Shown here: in pieces, positions 1-6,540 of the stretch
Layout: every line of letters starts with the position of its first letter
Numbering within the stretch: position 1 is the first letter of the stretch
Assembly (NCBI GenBank): GCA_946538475.1
Contig: CAMNGN010000025.1
Span: 1-17,175 of the forward strand
DNA length: 17,175 bases
Direction: 5' to 3'
Source of the DNA: an uncultured Blautia sp.
GTDB lineage: Bacteria > Bacillota > Clostridia > Lachnospirales > Lachnospiraceae
Translations under genes and position numbers: made by a program
The notes under the pieces: model-generated
Seen by the model: the letters and a program-made list of their open reading frames with translations, nothing else
Told to the model about the DNA's origin: nothing
The model's database searches: none

Positions 1-165
1 GCATCCACCAAGATGGGTATCAACTTCATGGTCAACATGCTGCCGGCGATCATCGCCATCATTTCCTGTATCCCGCTTATCTTCTACAAGCTTTCTGACA
101 AGCGCGTGTCCGAGATCCGTTCCGATCTTGAGGCAGGGAAGCATGCATGGGACTACAAAAAATAA
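1..165 (+). CDS. C-terminus of a GPH-family sugar:cation symporter (partial, 5' end outside window)
   Basis: The reading frame is open from base 1 to a TAA at 163-165 and gives 54 residues. They form one hydrophobic helix (NMLPAIIAIISCIPLIFYKL) followed by a charged cytoplasmic tail (SDKRVSEIRSDLEAGK). That helix-plus-tail ending, with a KLSDK/RVxEIRxDLE pattern, is typical of glycoside-pentoside-hexuronide:cation symporters of the major facilitator superfamily, which import sugars with Na+ or H+. Substrate cannot be told from this fragment, and another MFS transporter with a similar tail is possible. No gene follows closely on the same strand, so it is probably the last gene of its unit. Confidence 0.6.
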   Translation, partial: ASTKMGINFMVNMLPAIIAIISCIPLIFYKLSDKRVSEIRSDLEAGKHAWDYKK

Positions 166-190
166 TCTAAATTTTTGATTTTTGGATGAA

Positions 191-430
191 GCATGGCTCA
201 ACCTGCCCTGCCTTATATCCCGCCGCAGCGCATAGACACACCGGGCTGTGAACCGGTGCCTGCTGATCCTCAGAGCCAATCGCTTAAGAATGACTAAAAT
301 TGCCGCTCAGGAGAGCCTTCGCGGCAAAGTCATTCTAAAGCTCTTGTCTCTTCGGGCAGACACAACGGTTCACAGCCCGGTGTGTCTATGCGCTGCGGCG
401 GGATATAAGGCAGGGCAGGTTGAGCCATGC
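191..430. repeat. 240-base fold-back element with perfect 65-bp inverted arms
   Basis: Bases 191-255 are the exact reverse complement of 366-430, 65 of 65 positions. The spacer continues the fold: 287-295 pairs with 328-336 (AGAATGACT/AGTCATTCT), 300-306 pairs with 321-327 (TTGCCGC/GCGGCAA), and 257-260 can pair with 355-358. The whole element is therefore close to one long imperfect hairpin with a loop near 307-320. No protein is encoded, no target-site duplication is obvious, and no U-tract follows. A MITE-like or REP-like mobile palindrome or a structured RNA would fit; a simple terminator is less likely given the length. Confidence 0.85.
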
Positions 431-476
431 GGAGAGGTTTTCGAGGAGGGAGAGCGGTTAAACCGCCCTCCCTCCC

Positions 477-505
477 TTGACTTTCGTTTGAAATCACACT
501 ATATT
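477..505 (+). promoter_or_regulatory. Sigma-A-type promoter for the nuclease remnant
   Basis: TTGACT (477-482) and TATATT (500-505) are separated by 17 bases. Each hexamer matches consensus at five of six positions. Transcription would start near 511-513, at the first bases of the hairpin 511-545, about 60 bases before the ATG at 571. Confidence 0.6.
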
Positions 506-510
506 CAGTT

Positions 511-545
511 TGTGGGACAATGGGGACGTTTCCCTGTGACCCACA
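511..545 (+). repeat. Degenerate REP-like hairpin in the 5' leader
   Basis: TGTGGG (511-516) pairs with CCCACA (540-545), with further imperfect pairing of GGGGA with TCCC inside. The core GGGACAATGGGGACG resembles the GGGGACGG core of the long palindromes at 1050-1146 and 7352-7446, so it may be a decayed member of that family. It falls at the predicted transcript start. Confidence 0.45.
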
Positions 546-570
546 ATAATGAAATTGGAGATATAATTGT

Positions 571-1047
571 ATGGAAGAAAGCGCAAATAAACTGTCAAAT
601 TTAAACCTGATCGATTTTCCTCTTTTCAGTTCGGTGATAAATGATATCGAGCGCGGGCCGAGAGCGGCCGAAATCATTCTCAGCACTATCCTTGACAAAG
701 AAGTGAAGGTTCGAAATCTCAACGTCGGAAAGATCAGTATGCCGGCAGATTCCGACCGCGGCGTCTTCATGGAAGCCTGCGTGGAAGAAAAAAAGACCGG
801 CCGAATTCTCGACCGGGCTGTTTTTATCACTTCTTTCGATCCGTACAACGAAGGAAAAATGCTGTATACGCTTAAGAAATGCGGAGCACCGGGCCTCTCC
901 GAGGACTCCGACGATCAGGCTGCCACGCTCTACTTCTATATCCACGGAAACGGGGACGATCAGCCGCAGGCGCTGCGGGAGCTGGCTGCGTACATCGCGG
1001 ATACCACTCCGGAAAAAGCGGTGAATGCGGGGCTACGCGAGCTGTAA
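571..1047 (+). pseudogene. Internally deleted PD-(D/E)XK nuclease of the Rpn/transposase-like family (remnant)
   Basis: The 158-residue product has the two ends of a Rpn/PDDEXK-transposase-like protein. The N-terminal part (about 14-70) matches the usual opening, with FSSVINDIERGPRAAEII then ILDKEVKVRNLN. The C-terminal part has FITSFDPYNEGKMLYTL (about 85-101), equivalent to the family's FICTFDPF-GEG-YTF segment, then YFYIHGNGDD. In intact members roughly 60 residues with the catalytic E-x-K/Q and the helices after it lie between these blocks; here they join directly near residues 78-83. The usual Asp of the R-L-D-V-Y-V strand is Glu (FMEACVEE), and the normal C-terminal extension is missing. 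Nuclease activity is therefore not expected. The frame is still open, with a GGAG site at 557-560 and a good promoter, so a short protein may be made. Family assignment is from recognition of these motifs, not a search. Confidence 0.65.
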
Positions 1048-1049
1048 GA

Positions 1050-1146
1050 GTGGAACAGGGGGACGGTTCCTTGTTCCACCCAAATCTACATGGGAATCGT
1101 TACCATGTACCTCTGGGTGGAACAAGGAACCGTCCCCCTGTTCCAC
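1050..1146. repeat. Long REP-like palindrome 1, 33-bp perfect arms, in a convergent gap
   Basis: Bases 1050-1082 are the exact reverse complement of 1114-1146, with a 31-base loop. The loop holds an inner 7-bp stem, TACATGG (1087-1093) with CCATGTA (1103-1109). The core reads GGGGGACGGTTCCTTGTTCC. It starts two bases after the nuclease-remnant stop and ends ten bases before the guaA stop, so it fills nearly the whole gap between convergent genes and could end transcription from both sides. There is no T-run on either side, so it is not a canonical intrinsic terminator. Confidence 0.85.
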
Positions 1147-1156
1147 CCCCCGTGTT

Positions 1157-2701
1157 TCACTCAAACTCTATCGTAGCCGGCGGTTTCCCGGTACAATCGT
1201 ACAGCACGCGGTTCACATGCTGCACCTCATTCACGATGCGGTTAGTCGCGCGGCCAATCACCTCCCACGGGACCTCGGCGCTCTCGGCTGTCATAAAATC
1301 GGTGGTGGTCACGGCTCGGAGGGCGACCGCGTAATCGTAGGTCCTCTCATCCCCCATGACACCCACTGAGCGCATGTTGGTGAGCGCGGCAAAATACTGG
1401 TTCACCTTCTTGTCCCAGCCTGCTGCCGCAAGCTCCTCGCGCCAGATCGCATCGGCGTCCTGCACCATGCGCACCTTCTCGGCCGTGACTTCGCCCACTA
1501 TGCGGACACCCAGCCCCGGACCGGGAAACGGCTGGCGGAACACCAGGTACTCAGGCAGGCCAAGCTCCAGCCCCGCTGCCCTCACCTCGTCTTTAAAAAG
1601 CATGCGCAAAGGCTCGATGATCTCTTTAAAATCGACATAATCCGGCAGGCCGCCCACGTTATGATGCGATTTGATCACCGTGGACTCGCCTCCGACGCCG
1701 CTCTCCACGACATCGGGATAGATGGTCCCCTGAACCAGAAAATCGACGGTGCCGATCTTTTTTGCCTCCTCTTCAAACACACGGATGAACTCTTCTCCGA
1801 TGATCTTCCGCTTTTCTTCAGGCTCCGTAACTCCGCGCAGTTTGCCGTAAAAACGTTCCTGCGCATTCACACGGACAAAATGCAGGTCATAATCGCCGGA
1901 AGGCCCGAACACCTGCTCCACCTCATCCCCCTCGTTCTTGCGAAGAAGGCCGTGGTCCACAAACACGCAGGTCAGATTCTTTCCGACTGCTTTGGAAAGA
2001 AGAACCGCCGCCACGGAAGAATCCACTCCCCCCGAAAGCGCGCAGAGAACCTTTCCGTCTCCCACCTTTTCACGAATTGTCTTTATGGACTCTTCGACAA
2101 AAGAATCCATCTTCCAGTCGCCCGAGCATCCGCACACGCCATAGACAAAATTCCTCAGCATGGTCTTGCCTTCCTGCGTATGAAGCACCTCGGGGTGAAA
2201 CTGCACCGCATAAAGCCCGGCCTCTCTGTTCTCGGCCGCCGCAACGGGACAATGCTCCGTATATGCAGAAATGCGAAAGCCCGGCGCAGGCTCCGCGATA
2301 TAATCGTTGTGGCTCATCCAGCAGACGGTCTTTTCGTTCACGCCGGCAAACACAGGCGAACTGACGTCCACCGAAACTTCGATGCGTCCATACTCCCTGA
2401 AGCCCGCCTTGTCTACCTTTCCGCCCAGGACGTGTGTCATCAGCTGCGCGCCGTAACATATCCCCAGCACCGGCACACCGAGCGAAAAGAGCTCGGGCTC
2501 ACAGCCCGGCGCACCTTCTTCATAGCAGCTGTTCGGGCCGCCGGTAAGAATGATGCCTTTGGGATTCAGCTTTTTGATCTCGTCAATGTCTGTTTTGTAG
2601 GAATGAATCTCGCAATAAACGCTGCATTCCCTCACTCTGCGGGCGATCAGCTGGTTGTACTGGCCGCCAAAATCTATCACTACAACTGTTTCTCGTGTCA
2701 T
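1157..2701 (-). CDS. guaA: GMP synthase (glutamine-hydrolysing)
   Basis: This enzyme makes GMP from XMP, ATP and glutamine in the cytosol, the last step of guanine nucleotide synthesis. The 514-residue length is normal. The N-terminal class I glutamine amidotransferase domain has the nucleophile Cys82 in GICYGAQ and the His169/Glu171 pair in AVQFHPEV. The ATP-pyrophosphatase domain begins near 200 with the P-loop SGGVDSS (223-229). The C-terminal dimerisation domain ends in the family-typical KPPATIEFE. The ATG has an AAGGAGGAGACC ribosome binding site just upstream. Only 36 bases separate it from the upstream zinc-ribbon gene on the same strand, so it may be transcribed as the last gene of the kinase/phosphatase operon; a promoter inside that gene cannot be excluded. 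Its 3' end abuts a long palindrome. Confidence 0.98.
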   Translation of the reverse strand: MTRETVVVIDFGGQYNQLIARRVRECSVYCEIHSYKTDIDEIKKLNPKGIILTGGPNSCYEEGAPGCEPELFSLGVPVLGICYGAQLMTHVLGGKVDKAGFREYGRIEVSVDVSSPVFAGVNEKTVCWMSHNDYIAEPAPGFRISAYTEHCPVAAAENREAGLYAVQFHPEVLHTQEGKTMLRNFVYGVCGCSGDWKMDSFVEESIKTIREKVGDGKVLCALSGGVDSSVAAVLLSKAVGKNLTCVFVDHGLLRKNEGDEVEQVFGPSGDYDLHFVRVNAQERFYGKLRGVTEPEEKRKIIGEEFIRVFEEEAKKIGTVDFLVQGTIYPDVVESGVGGESTVIKSHHNVGGLPDYVDFKEIIEPLRMLFKDEVRAAGLELGLPEYLVFRQPFPGPGLGVRIVGEVTAEKVRMVQDADAIWREELAAAGWDKKVNQYFAALTNMRSVGVMGDERTYDYAVALRAVTTTDFMTAESAEVPWEVIGRATNRIVNEVQHVNRVLYDCTGKPPATIEFE

Positions 2702-2737
2702 TGGTCTCCTCCTTGGTGCCTCTTCATATCCCTCACT

Positions 2738-3262
2738 CTATCTCATATTCTCTCCACAGCACTCGCATCGTTCCTTCTCAAGACTGTTTTCGCATCCGCA
2801 GTACGGACAAAGCCTGACAGGGCCGGGTGTAATATAGGTATAAAAAACCCGGACTTCCTTCGCGGCTTCACTTTTCTTCTTTTCTTTCACACGGGAAGAA
2901 GAACTCCATCTGCCCATCTTAAGGCCCGGAATATCCTTGCCGGGAATGTCCTTTCCGGGAATATCCTTGCCGGGAATGTCCCTTCCGGAAGTGTCCCTGC
3001 CGGAAGTGTCCGAACCGGAAGTCTCCGAACCTGGAGTATCCCATCCGGCACCCTCCGGTTTATCGCCTGCGGTGTCTTCCTTTTTTTCTTCTTTTTTATC
3101 TAATATCCGGTCCAGAATAATTGCCACCGCGATCATCACAATAATTGTGAGTACTATAATTTTCATAACTGTATCGGGCTCCGGGTTTGCCAAAAGCATT
3201 CTTGAAGATACATAATGCAAAAACATATCCAAAGAAAGCAATTCATTTGCAAACCGGAACAT
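2738..3262 (-). CDS. Membrane-anchored zinc-ribbon protein with tandem pentapeptide repeats
   Basis: The function is not recognised. Read from the ATG at 3262, the 174-residue protein has one hydrophobic helix (about 34-50, KIIVLTIIVMIAVAIIL), a charged KKEEKKED stretch, then eight units of x-D/E-T/I-P/S-G at about 74-113 (for example RDTSG, KDIPG). It ends in a zinc ribbon with Cys152, Cys155, Cys166 and Cys169 (CPYCG...CECCG). The start ATG overlaps the stop of the gene before by one base (TGATG), and AGGGGAT lies 5-6 bases upstream, so the two are translationally coupled. An in-frame ATG at 3166, just before the helix, is an alternative start with a weaker site. The last residue is 36 bases before guaA. 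The zinc ribbon is shared with two other proteins of the operon, which suggests a role as membrane partner or substrate of the kinase/phosphatase pair. Confidence 0.75.
   Translation of the reverse strand: MFRFANELLSLDMFLHYVSSRMLLANPEPDTVMKIIVLTIIVMIAVAIILDRILDKKEEKKEDTAGDKPEGAGWDTPGSETSGSDTSGRDTSGRDIPGKDIPGKDIPGKDIPGLKMGRWSSSSRVKEKKKSEAAKEVRVFYTYITPGPVRLCPYCGCENSLEKERCECCGENMR
2928..3047 (-). repeat. 15-bp tandem repeat, eight units, inside the membrane zinc-ribbon gene
   Basis: Eight consecutive 15-base units of the type GGAATATCCTTGCCG run from 2928 to 3047 (plus-strand view). The four at the 2928 side are nearly identical (KDIPG/RDIPG type); the four at the 3047 side have drifted (DTSG/ETSG/DTPG). 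The unit is a multiple of three, so copy-number change would lengthen or shorten the linker without a frameshift. Confidence 0.85.
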
Positions 3263-3681
3263 CAAAGATCCCCTGCTTTCTTAAAATGTCTGGATTCTCC
3301 GTACCCGGCTGACGATTTTCTCATGCGGCCGCCTGCAAGATCACCCTTTAGTTTTGAACTGCTCTCTGCAGCATCGAAAAAGCCCTTTATCTCTTCGGAC
3401 TCTTTCCTCTCATTCACCCGCACCGCCAAAGCCGCAGCCGGGTCTGAATCTTCGTCTTCCCACGCGATCGGAGTGGAACAGGAGCAGCAAAACTTATCCC
3501 CACGGGTAATCGGGGAGCCGCACACTCCGCACTCCCACCCTTCGGAGAAATCTATCGTTTCAGACACTTCGCTTGAATTGTCAGGAACGGAAAAACCATC
3601 CTCATCGACAACTTCCTTTCCGCAAAACATGCAGAATTTATCATTATCGGGAATATCCTTTCCGCAATATTTACAAATCAT
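3262..3681 (-). CDS. Double zinc-ribbon protein with C-terminal FKKAGDL tail
   Basis: This is a 139-residue soluble protein with no recognised enzyme domain. Zinc ribbon 1 uses Cys3, Cys6, Cys17 and Cys20 (CKYCG...CMFCG). Zinc ribbon 2 uses Cys51, Cys54, Cys65 and Cys68 (CGVCG...CSC), with an acidic Ser-rich linker between (about 26-48) that holds several possible phosphorylation sites. A charged, probably disordered region follows and ends in HFKKAGDL. The kinase in the same operon ends in YFKKAGEL. The ATG at 3681 has AAAGGGGATCAT upstream. The stop overlaps the next gene's ATG. The likely role is an adaptor or substrate in the kinase/PP2C/vWA module; this is inference from context and the shared tail. 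Confidence 0.8.
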   Translation of the reverse strand: MICKYCGKDIPDNDKFCMFCGKEVVDEDGFSVPDNSSEVSETIDFSEGWECGVCGSPITRGDKFCCSCSTPIAWEDEDSDPAAALAVRVNERKESEEIKGFFDAAESSSKLKGDLAGGRMRKSSAGYGESRHFKKAGDL

Positions 3682-3729
3682 ATGATCCCCTTTCTTCTAT
3701 GGCATATGCTCACCACAGCACTTACCGCT

Positions 3730-3797
3730 AACCGATAGTCCGCTCCGCGGCTATCAAATCAAAAGTAACCGGCAATCCGCTTCGCTGCCTGCCGTTA
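3730..3797 (-). repeat. Two adjacent short palindromes (second REP-like family, copies 1 and 2)
   Basis: The 113-base gap between the vWA gene and the double zinc-ribbon gene holds two related hairpins. At 3734-3755, GATAG/CTATC plus GCGG/CCGC form a stem with a three-base loop. At 3768-3797, AACCGGCAATCCGCTTCGCTG runs into CTGCCGTT and can fold through CGGCA/TGCCG. Both begin AACCG(A/G)(T/C)A(G/A)TCCGCT, as does a third copy at 7309-7338. The second copy overlaps the vWA stop codon (TAA, 3795-3797). No U-tract follows on the minus strand, so transcription may continue to the genes downstream, perhaps attenuated or with a processed or stabilised 3' end. Confidence 0.65.
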
Positions 3798-4484
3798 AAT
3801 GCTGTTCGAAATAGTGTTAATGATCTCCTTATAAGCATATTCCTCCAATCCTCCGCCTGCCTTGGAAGGACAGTGAATGACCTGATTCCAGGAATCGGAA
3901 ATATCGGACCAATACGGCTTATCGGGTGCGAAAAGGATCAGTCTTTTCGCATTGTTCTTAATGAAAGGAGATTCTATCTGCTCATCCCCCCACCACTCGG
4001 TCAGCTCAGAAAAATCGCGGGCCATGTTGCGCGGATATTCCGGCTCTCCGGCGGCATAACCGATAGGATGTGTGGATGCATCTGTCCAGACAACAATAAC
4101 ACTGCGGTTTTTGATCCCCTCGTTGTTCCATGGTGAACGGATCGCATATCCCAATGCCTCCAGGCCGTCTTCGGGTTCATCTCCGCCGCCGCAGGGATCA
4201 ATACTGCGGATCGCCTCTTCAAATTCCTTCGTTTCATCGGGAAGGTTGAAAAAATCGGTGGTCAGCATCGCCTGATCGTGGTCCGCGCAGTAATCTCTGA
4301 ACATGACGATACGTACGCGAAAAGTATTGATGCTCTTATGTTTCTCCTCCATGGAAGTCATGACGTCGCGATAAAAATGCAGTGCATTCTCTTTTACCGT
4401 GTCAAGAAGCGGTTTCATGCTTCCCGTCGCATCGATACAGAAAACAAGATCCACGTTGTACTTCATCATTGTCTGAACGTTCAT
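3795..4484 (-). CDS. vWA-domain protein (TerY-like) of the kinase/phosphatase module
   Basis: The 229-residue protein is essentially one von Willebrand factor A domain. The MIDAS metal site is seen as D18-A-T-G-S22 (FCIDATGSM), close to the DxSxS consensus, with WTDAS as the later Asp motif. The middle motif is GGGDEPEDG, where many vWA domains have a metal-binding Thr; this DEPE form occurs in other bacterial vWA proteins. There is no signal peptide or helix, so it is cytosolic. An ATG at 4484 is chosen because AAGGAGG lies six bases upstream; a GTG seven codons earlier would place that site inside the gene. It begins 30 bases after the kinase stop. In TerY-P type triads the vWA protein is thought to act as metal-dependent scaffold or partner for kinase and PP2C. 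Confidence 0.85.
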   Translation of the reverse strand: MNVQTMMKYNVDLVFCIDATGSMKPLLDTVKENALHFYRDVMTSMEEKHKSINTFRVRIVMFRDYCADHDQAMLTTDFFNLPDETKEFEEAIRSIDPCGGGDEPEDGLEALGYAIRSPWNNEGIKNRSVIVVWTDASTHPIGYAAGEPEYPRNMARDFSELTEWWGDEQIESPFIKNNAKRLILFAPDKPYWSDISDSWNQVIHCPSKAGGGLEEYAYKEIINTISNSI

Positions 4485-4514
4485 TTTTTCCTCCTTTTGT
4501 ATCACTTATCCCTG

Positions 4515-5501
4515 CTACAGTTCTCCGGCTTTTTTAAAGTAGTCTTTTCCCGATTTCGAAGAATGATCTGTATTCGTCTTCGCGGTAACTTCGGGCTTCT
4601 TTTCCGTTTTCGGTATCTCCGGCGTTTTCTCTTTCGGTTCGTACGCCTTAACCCCGAACTCCTTCACCGCATCCGCAAGAGTGATCCTCTTTTCAGGCTT
4701 ACCTGCCAGCATCCGGGGCAGGATCCTGTCAAAAGGAGCACACAGCCGTCTGGGCAGGATCATCAGAGGTTTTCCCGAAATAACCGCCTCAAAGGGATAT
4801 TCGTATTCTTCATCATACTTAGGGAATTTGCCTGTCAATATTTCGTGTATGATCAGTCCCAGTGAAAAAACGTCCACCGCCTGCGTAAGCTTCAGATCCT
4901 CGCCGGCCATCAGCAGAAAAGTCTCCGGCGCCAGATAACGCTGGTCGCCTTTCACACTTTCGCCGGGCCCGGGGGATTCGTCAGTAAAATAGCAGTCCTC
5001 AAAATCGATGATCCGGGCGGTTATGTGTCCCGAAGCAAGCTTTGTCATCAGTATGTTGTCAGGCTTCAGATCGCCGTGGATAACCCCGGCACTGTGCAGC
5101 CCGGCGACAGCCATGATCAGCAGGCGGCAGACACGGTATCTGTCTTCCGGCGAAAAACTGTCTGACCGGATCTGTTCCTCCGGAAGGCTGTTCACCGCCG
5201 GCATCGTGATATAGAAATGACTGCCGCAGCGGAAAAATTCATTGATGTGAACCAGAGCACCGTTTGAATGATGATTGATGGCTTTATAAATACGAGTCTG
5301 ACGTTCGACAAAATCGGCGCATCCTTTTCTTTTCATCTCACGGATCCTGTCCGAGATTTCCACGTCATCCGTAGGGTAAACAGGGGAAAGCAGTTCTTTG
5401 ATAAAAAAACGTTTCCCATCTTTTGCGGCAAAACCCCATCGGCAATTGCCGCCGCCTGTCATCTGAAGATCTCCCTCCAGTGTATATCCATTGATTTCCA
5501 T
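4515..5501 (-). CDS. Atypical Hanks-type Ser/Thr protein kinase with C-terminal FKKAGEL tail
   Basis: The 328-residue cytosolic protein has a kinase fold over about 1-280: a Gly-rich loop GGGNCRWG (16-23), the ATP-binding Lys35 (FFIKEL), the catalytic loop HGDLKPDN (142-149: Asp144, Lys146, Asn149), the metal-binding segment DFED (166-169) where most kinases have DFG, and an APE motif (191-193). HGD in place of HRD makes it a non-RD kinase, less likely to need activation-loop phosphorylation. The catalytic Lys, Asp and Asn are all present, so activity is expected. Residues about 285-319 are Lys/Glu/Pro/Thr-rich and probably disordered; the protein ends YFKKAGEL. There is no transmembrane helix and there are no PASTA repeats, unlike PknB. 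The gene starts 24 bases after the PP2C stop, with only a weak purine-rich ribosome site, so coupling to PP2C translation is likely. Confidence 0.92.
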   Translation of the reverse strand: MEINGYTLEGDLQMTGGGNCRWGFAAKDGKRFFIKELLSPVYPTDDVEISDRIREMKRKGCADFVERQTRIYKAINHHSNGALVHINEFFRCGSHFYITMPAVNSLPEEQIRSDSFSPEDRYRVCRLLIMAVAGLHSAGVIHGDLKPDNILMTKLASGHITARIIDFEDCYFTDESPGPGESVKGDQRYLAPETFLLMAGEDLKLTQAVDVFSLGLIIHEILTGKFPKYDEEYEYPFEAVISGKPLMILPRRLCAPFDRILPRMLAGKPEKRITLADAVKEFGVKAYEPKEKTPEIPKTEKKPEVTAKTNTDHSSKSGKDYFKKAGEL

Positions 5502-5525
5502 TTTTGTTCTTTATCTTTCCGGAAC

Positions 5526-6494
5526 CTATATCCGGTATGATTCCTTATAATTATTCCACATAGCCTCGAGCTCCTCGGGGGCTGCTCCGTCCGTCTGATA
5601 TTCCGATTGCAGATACTGCAGCCGCTGCAGGAATTGCTGCTGCATATTTTCAAAAGTTCCGAAACCAAATGCGAGGGCGCACAGAGTATAGTCATCCCCG
5701 GCGACTTTTCCCATTTCTTCCGTAAGATATTCTTTCCATTCCGAGACGGACTTTGCCTCCGCAAGAGTGCCGATCAGAAGCCGCTCAAAGTCCATCGGTG
5801 TTTTCAGGTAACCGAAGCAGCCATCCGTCGCGGTAAAAAGGATGCATGGTTTTCGGATCTTCAGCTTACGTTCGTTGATCCTGTAAGAGTGCGAAGCCGA
5901 GATCACATTGAGAAGCGCCGCATCCTCGCGCAGGTTCTGAAACGCATCCGTAACGCTCAGGTCATCCACGGATGTCTGGCAAAGGCCCGACGGTGTGAGC
6001 ACATAACACCGGGAATCGCCCGCCCACGCAAAGTCCACCTTTAATACGTTCTCGTCCTCGGGATCCGGCATGATAAATTCGCAGGCTATCGTGGTGGGGA
6101 ATTCTTTTGAAAGGCTTCCGCGGAGCACCGGGCGGGATATGGCCCGATCGCGATACCGTGCGAGTGCTTCGTCAATATCTTTTTTTAACAGATCGACAGG
6201 AGGCGCTCCGGGCTTATCCCGGTCGGCCCACTCGCAAAACCGGTTCATGGCAGCCTCCGCGGTCACTCTTGATGCAATATAAGCTCCGGTTTTTCCTCCG
6301 TATTCCGAGTACGATCTGGCTCCGCTCCCGCCGCAACCATCGAACACACCGAGGAACGCAGCGTTTTCGGAAGCTGCCGCAAAATAGCTGTCCTCCCCGT
6401 TTTCCGGCCTGCTTTCGCAGGCAATGACAAGAGGTTCAAAATCGGCAGATGCGAAGAACCGGCACCTGTCAGCTATGTCAGTCGTGTTTGTCAT
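5526..6494 (-). CDS. PP2C-family Ser/Thr protein phosphatase
   Basis: The 322-residue protein removes phosphate from Ser/Thr using two metal ions and is the natural counterpart of the adjacent kinase. Metal-binding motifs are intact: GEDSYF (Asp35), GVFDGCGG (Asp52, Gly53), AWAGDSRCYVL (157-166), TATDGCFG (Asp224) and GDDYTL (Asp267/Asp268). The C-terminus (about 285-322) is Gln/Glu-rich and helical. The ATG at 6494 is chosen because GAAGGTGATAAT precedes it; the frame stays open upstream to 6620 but would overlap the preceding gene, and that extension (RRVIVVKKRRQ) does not look like PP2C. It begins 46 bases after the upstream zinc-ribbon gene and is followed by the kinase, so the pair is co-transcribed. 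Confidence 0.93.
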   Translation of the reverse strand: MTNTTDIADRCRFFASADFEPLVIACESRPENGEDSYFAAASENAAFLGVFDGCGGSGARSYSEYGGKTGAYIASRVTAEAAMNRFCEWADRDKPGAPPVDLLKKDIDEALARYRDRAISRPVLRGSLSKEFPTTIACEFIMPDPEDENVLKVDFAWAGDSRCYVLTPSGLCQTSVDDLSVTDAFQNLREDAALLNVISASHSYRINERKLKIRKPCILFTATDGCFGYLKTPMDFERLLIGTLAEAKSVSEWKEYLTEEMGKVAGDDYTLCALAFGFGTFENMQQQFLQRLQYLQSEYQTDGAAPEELEAMWNNYKESYRI

Positions 6495-6540
6495 ATTATC
6501 ACCTTCTCGATATGTCAGTGTCAATACATTCGTATACTTA

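Larger units (their letters stand above)
166..570. other. 405-base non-coding gap: fold-back element, promoter and 5' leader
   Basis: The gap between the symporter tail and the nuclease remnant has no convincing gene. After the symporter stop come two short T-runs (about 171-184), then the long inverted repeat at 191-430, a purine-rich stretch, a sigma-A-like promoter at 477-505, a small hairpin at 511-545 and a GGAG ribosome binding site at 557-560. The open frames crossing it (248-604 plus, 330-848 minus) run through both arms of the palindrome and have no ribosome binding site. Confidence 0.7.

Noticed and set aside
330..848. 172-codon minus-strand frame across the fold-back element
   Set aside because: It runs through a palindrome arm and antisense to the nuclease remnant, and the product shows no family features.
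1050..1146. Classical rho-independent terminator
   Set aside because: The hairpin is strong, but no T-run follows on either strand; the same is true for 7352-7446 and 9867-9931. They are reported as REP-like palindromes.
2928..3047. CRISPR array
   Set aside because: Units are contiguous 15-base repeats with no spacers, lie in frame inside a gene, and no cas gene is present.
1661..3103. 480-codon open frame on the plus strand
   Set aside because: It is antisense to guaA and the membrane zinc-ribbon gene, both of which are clearly coding. It has no motif or ribosome site.
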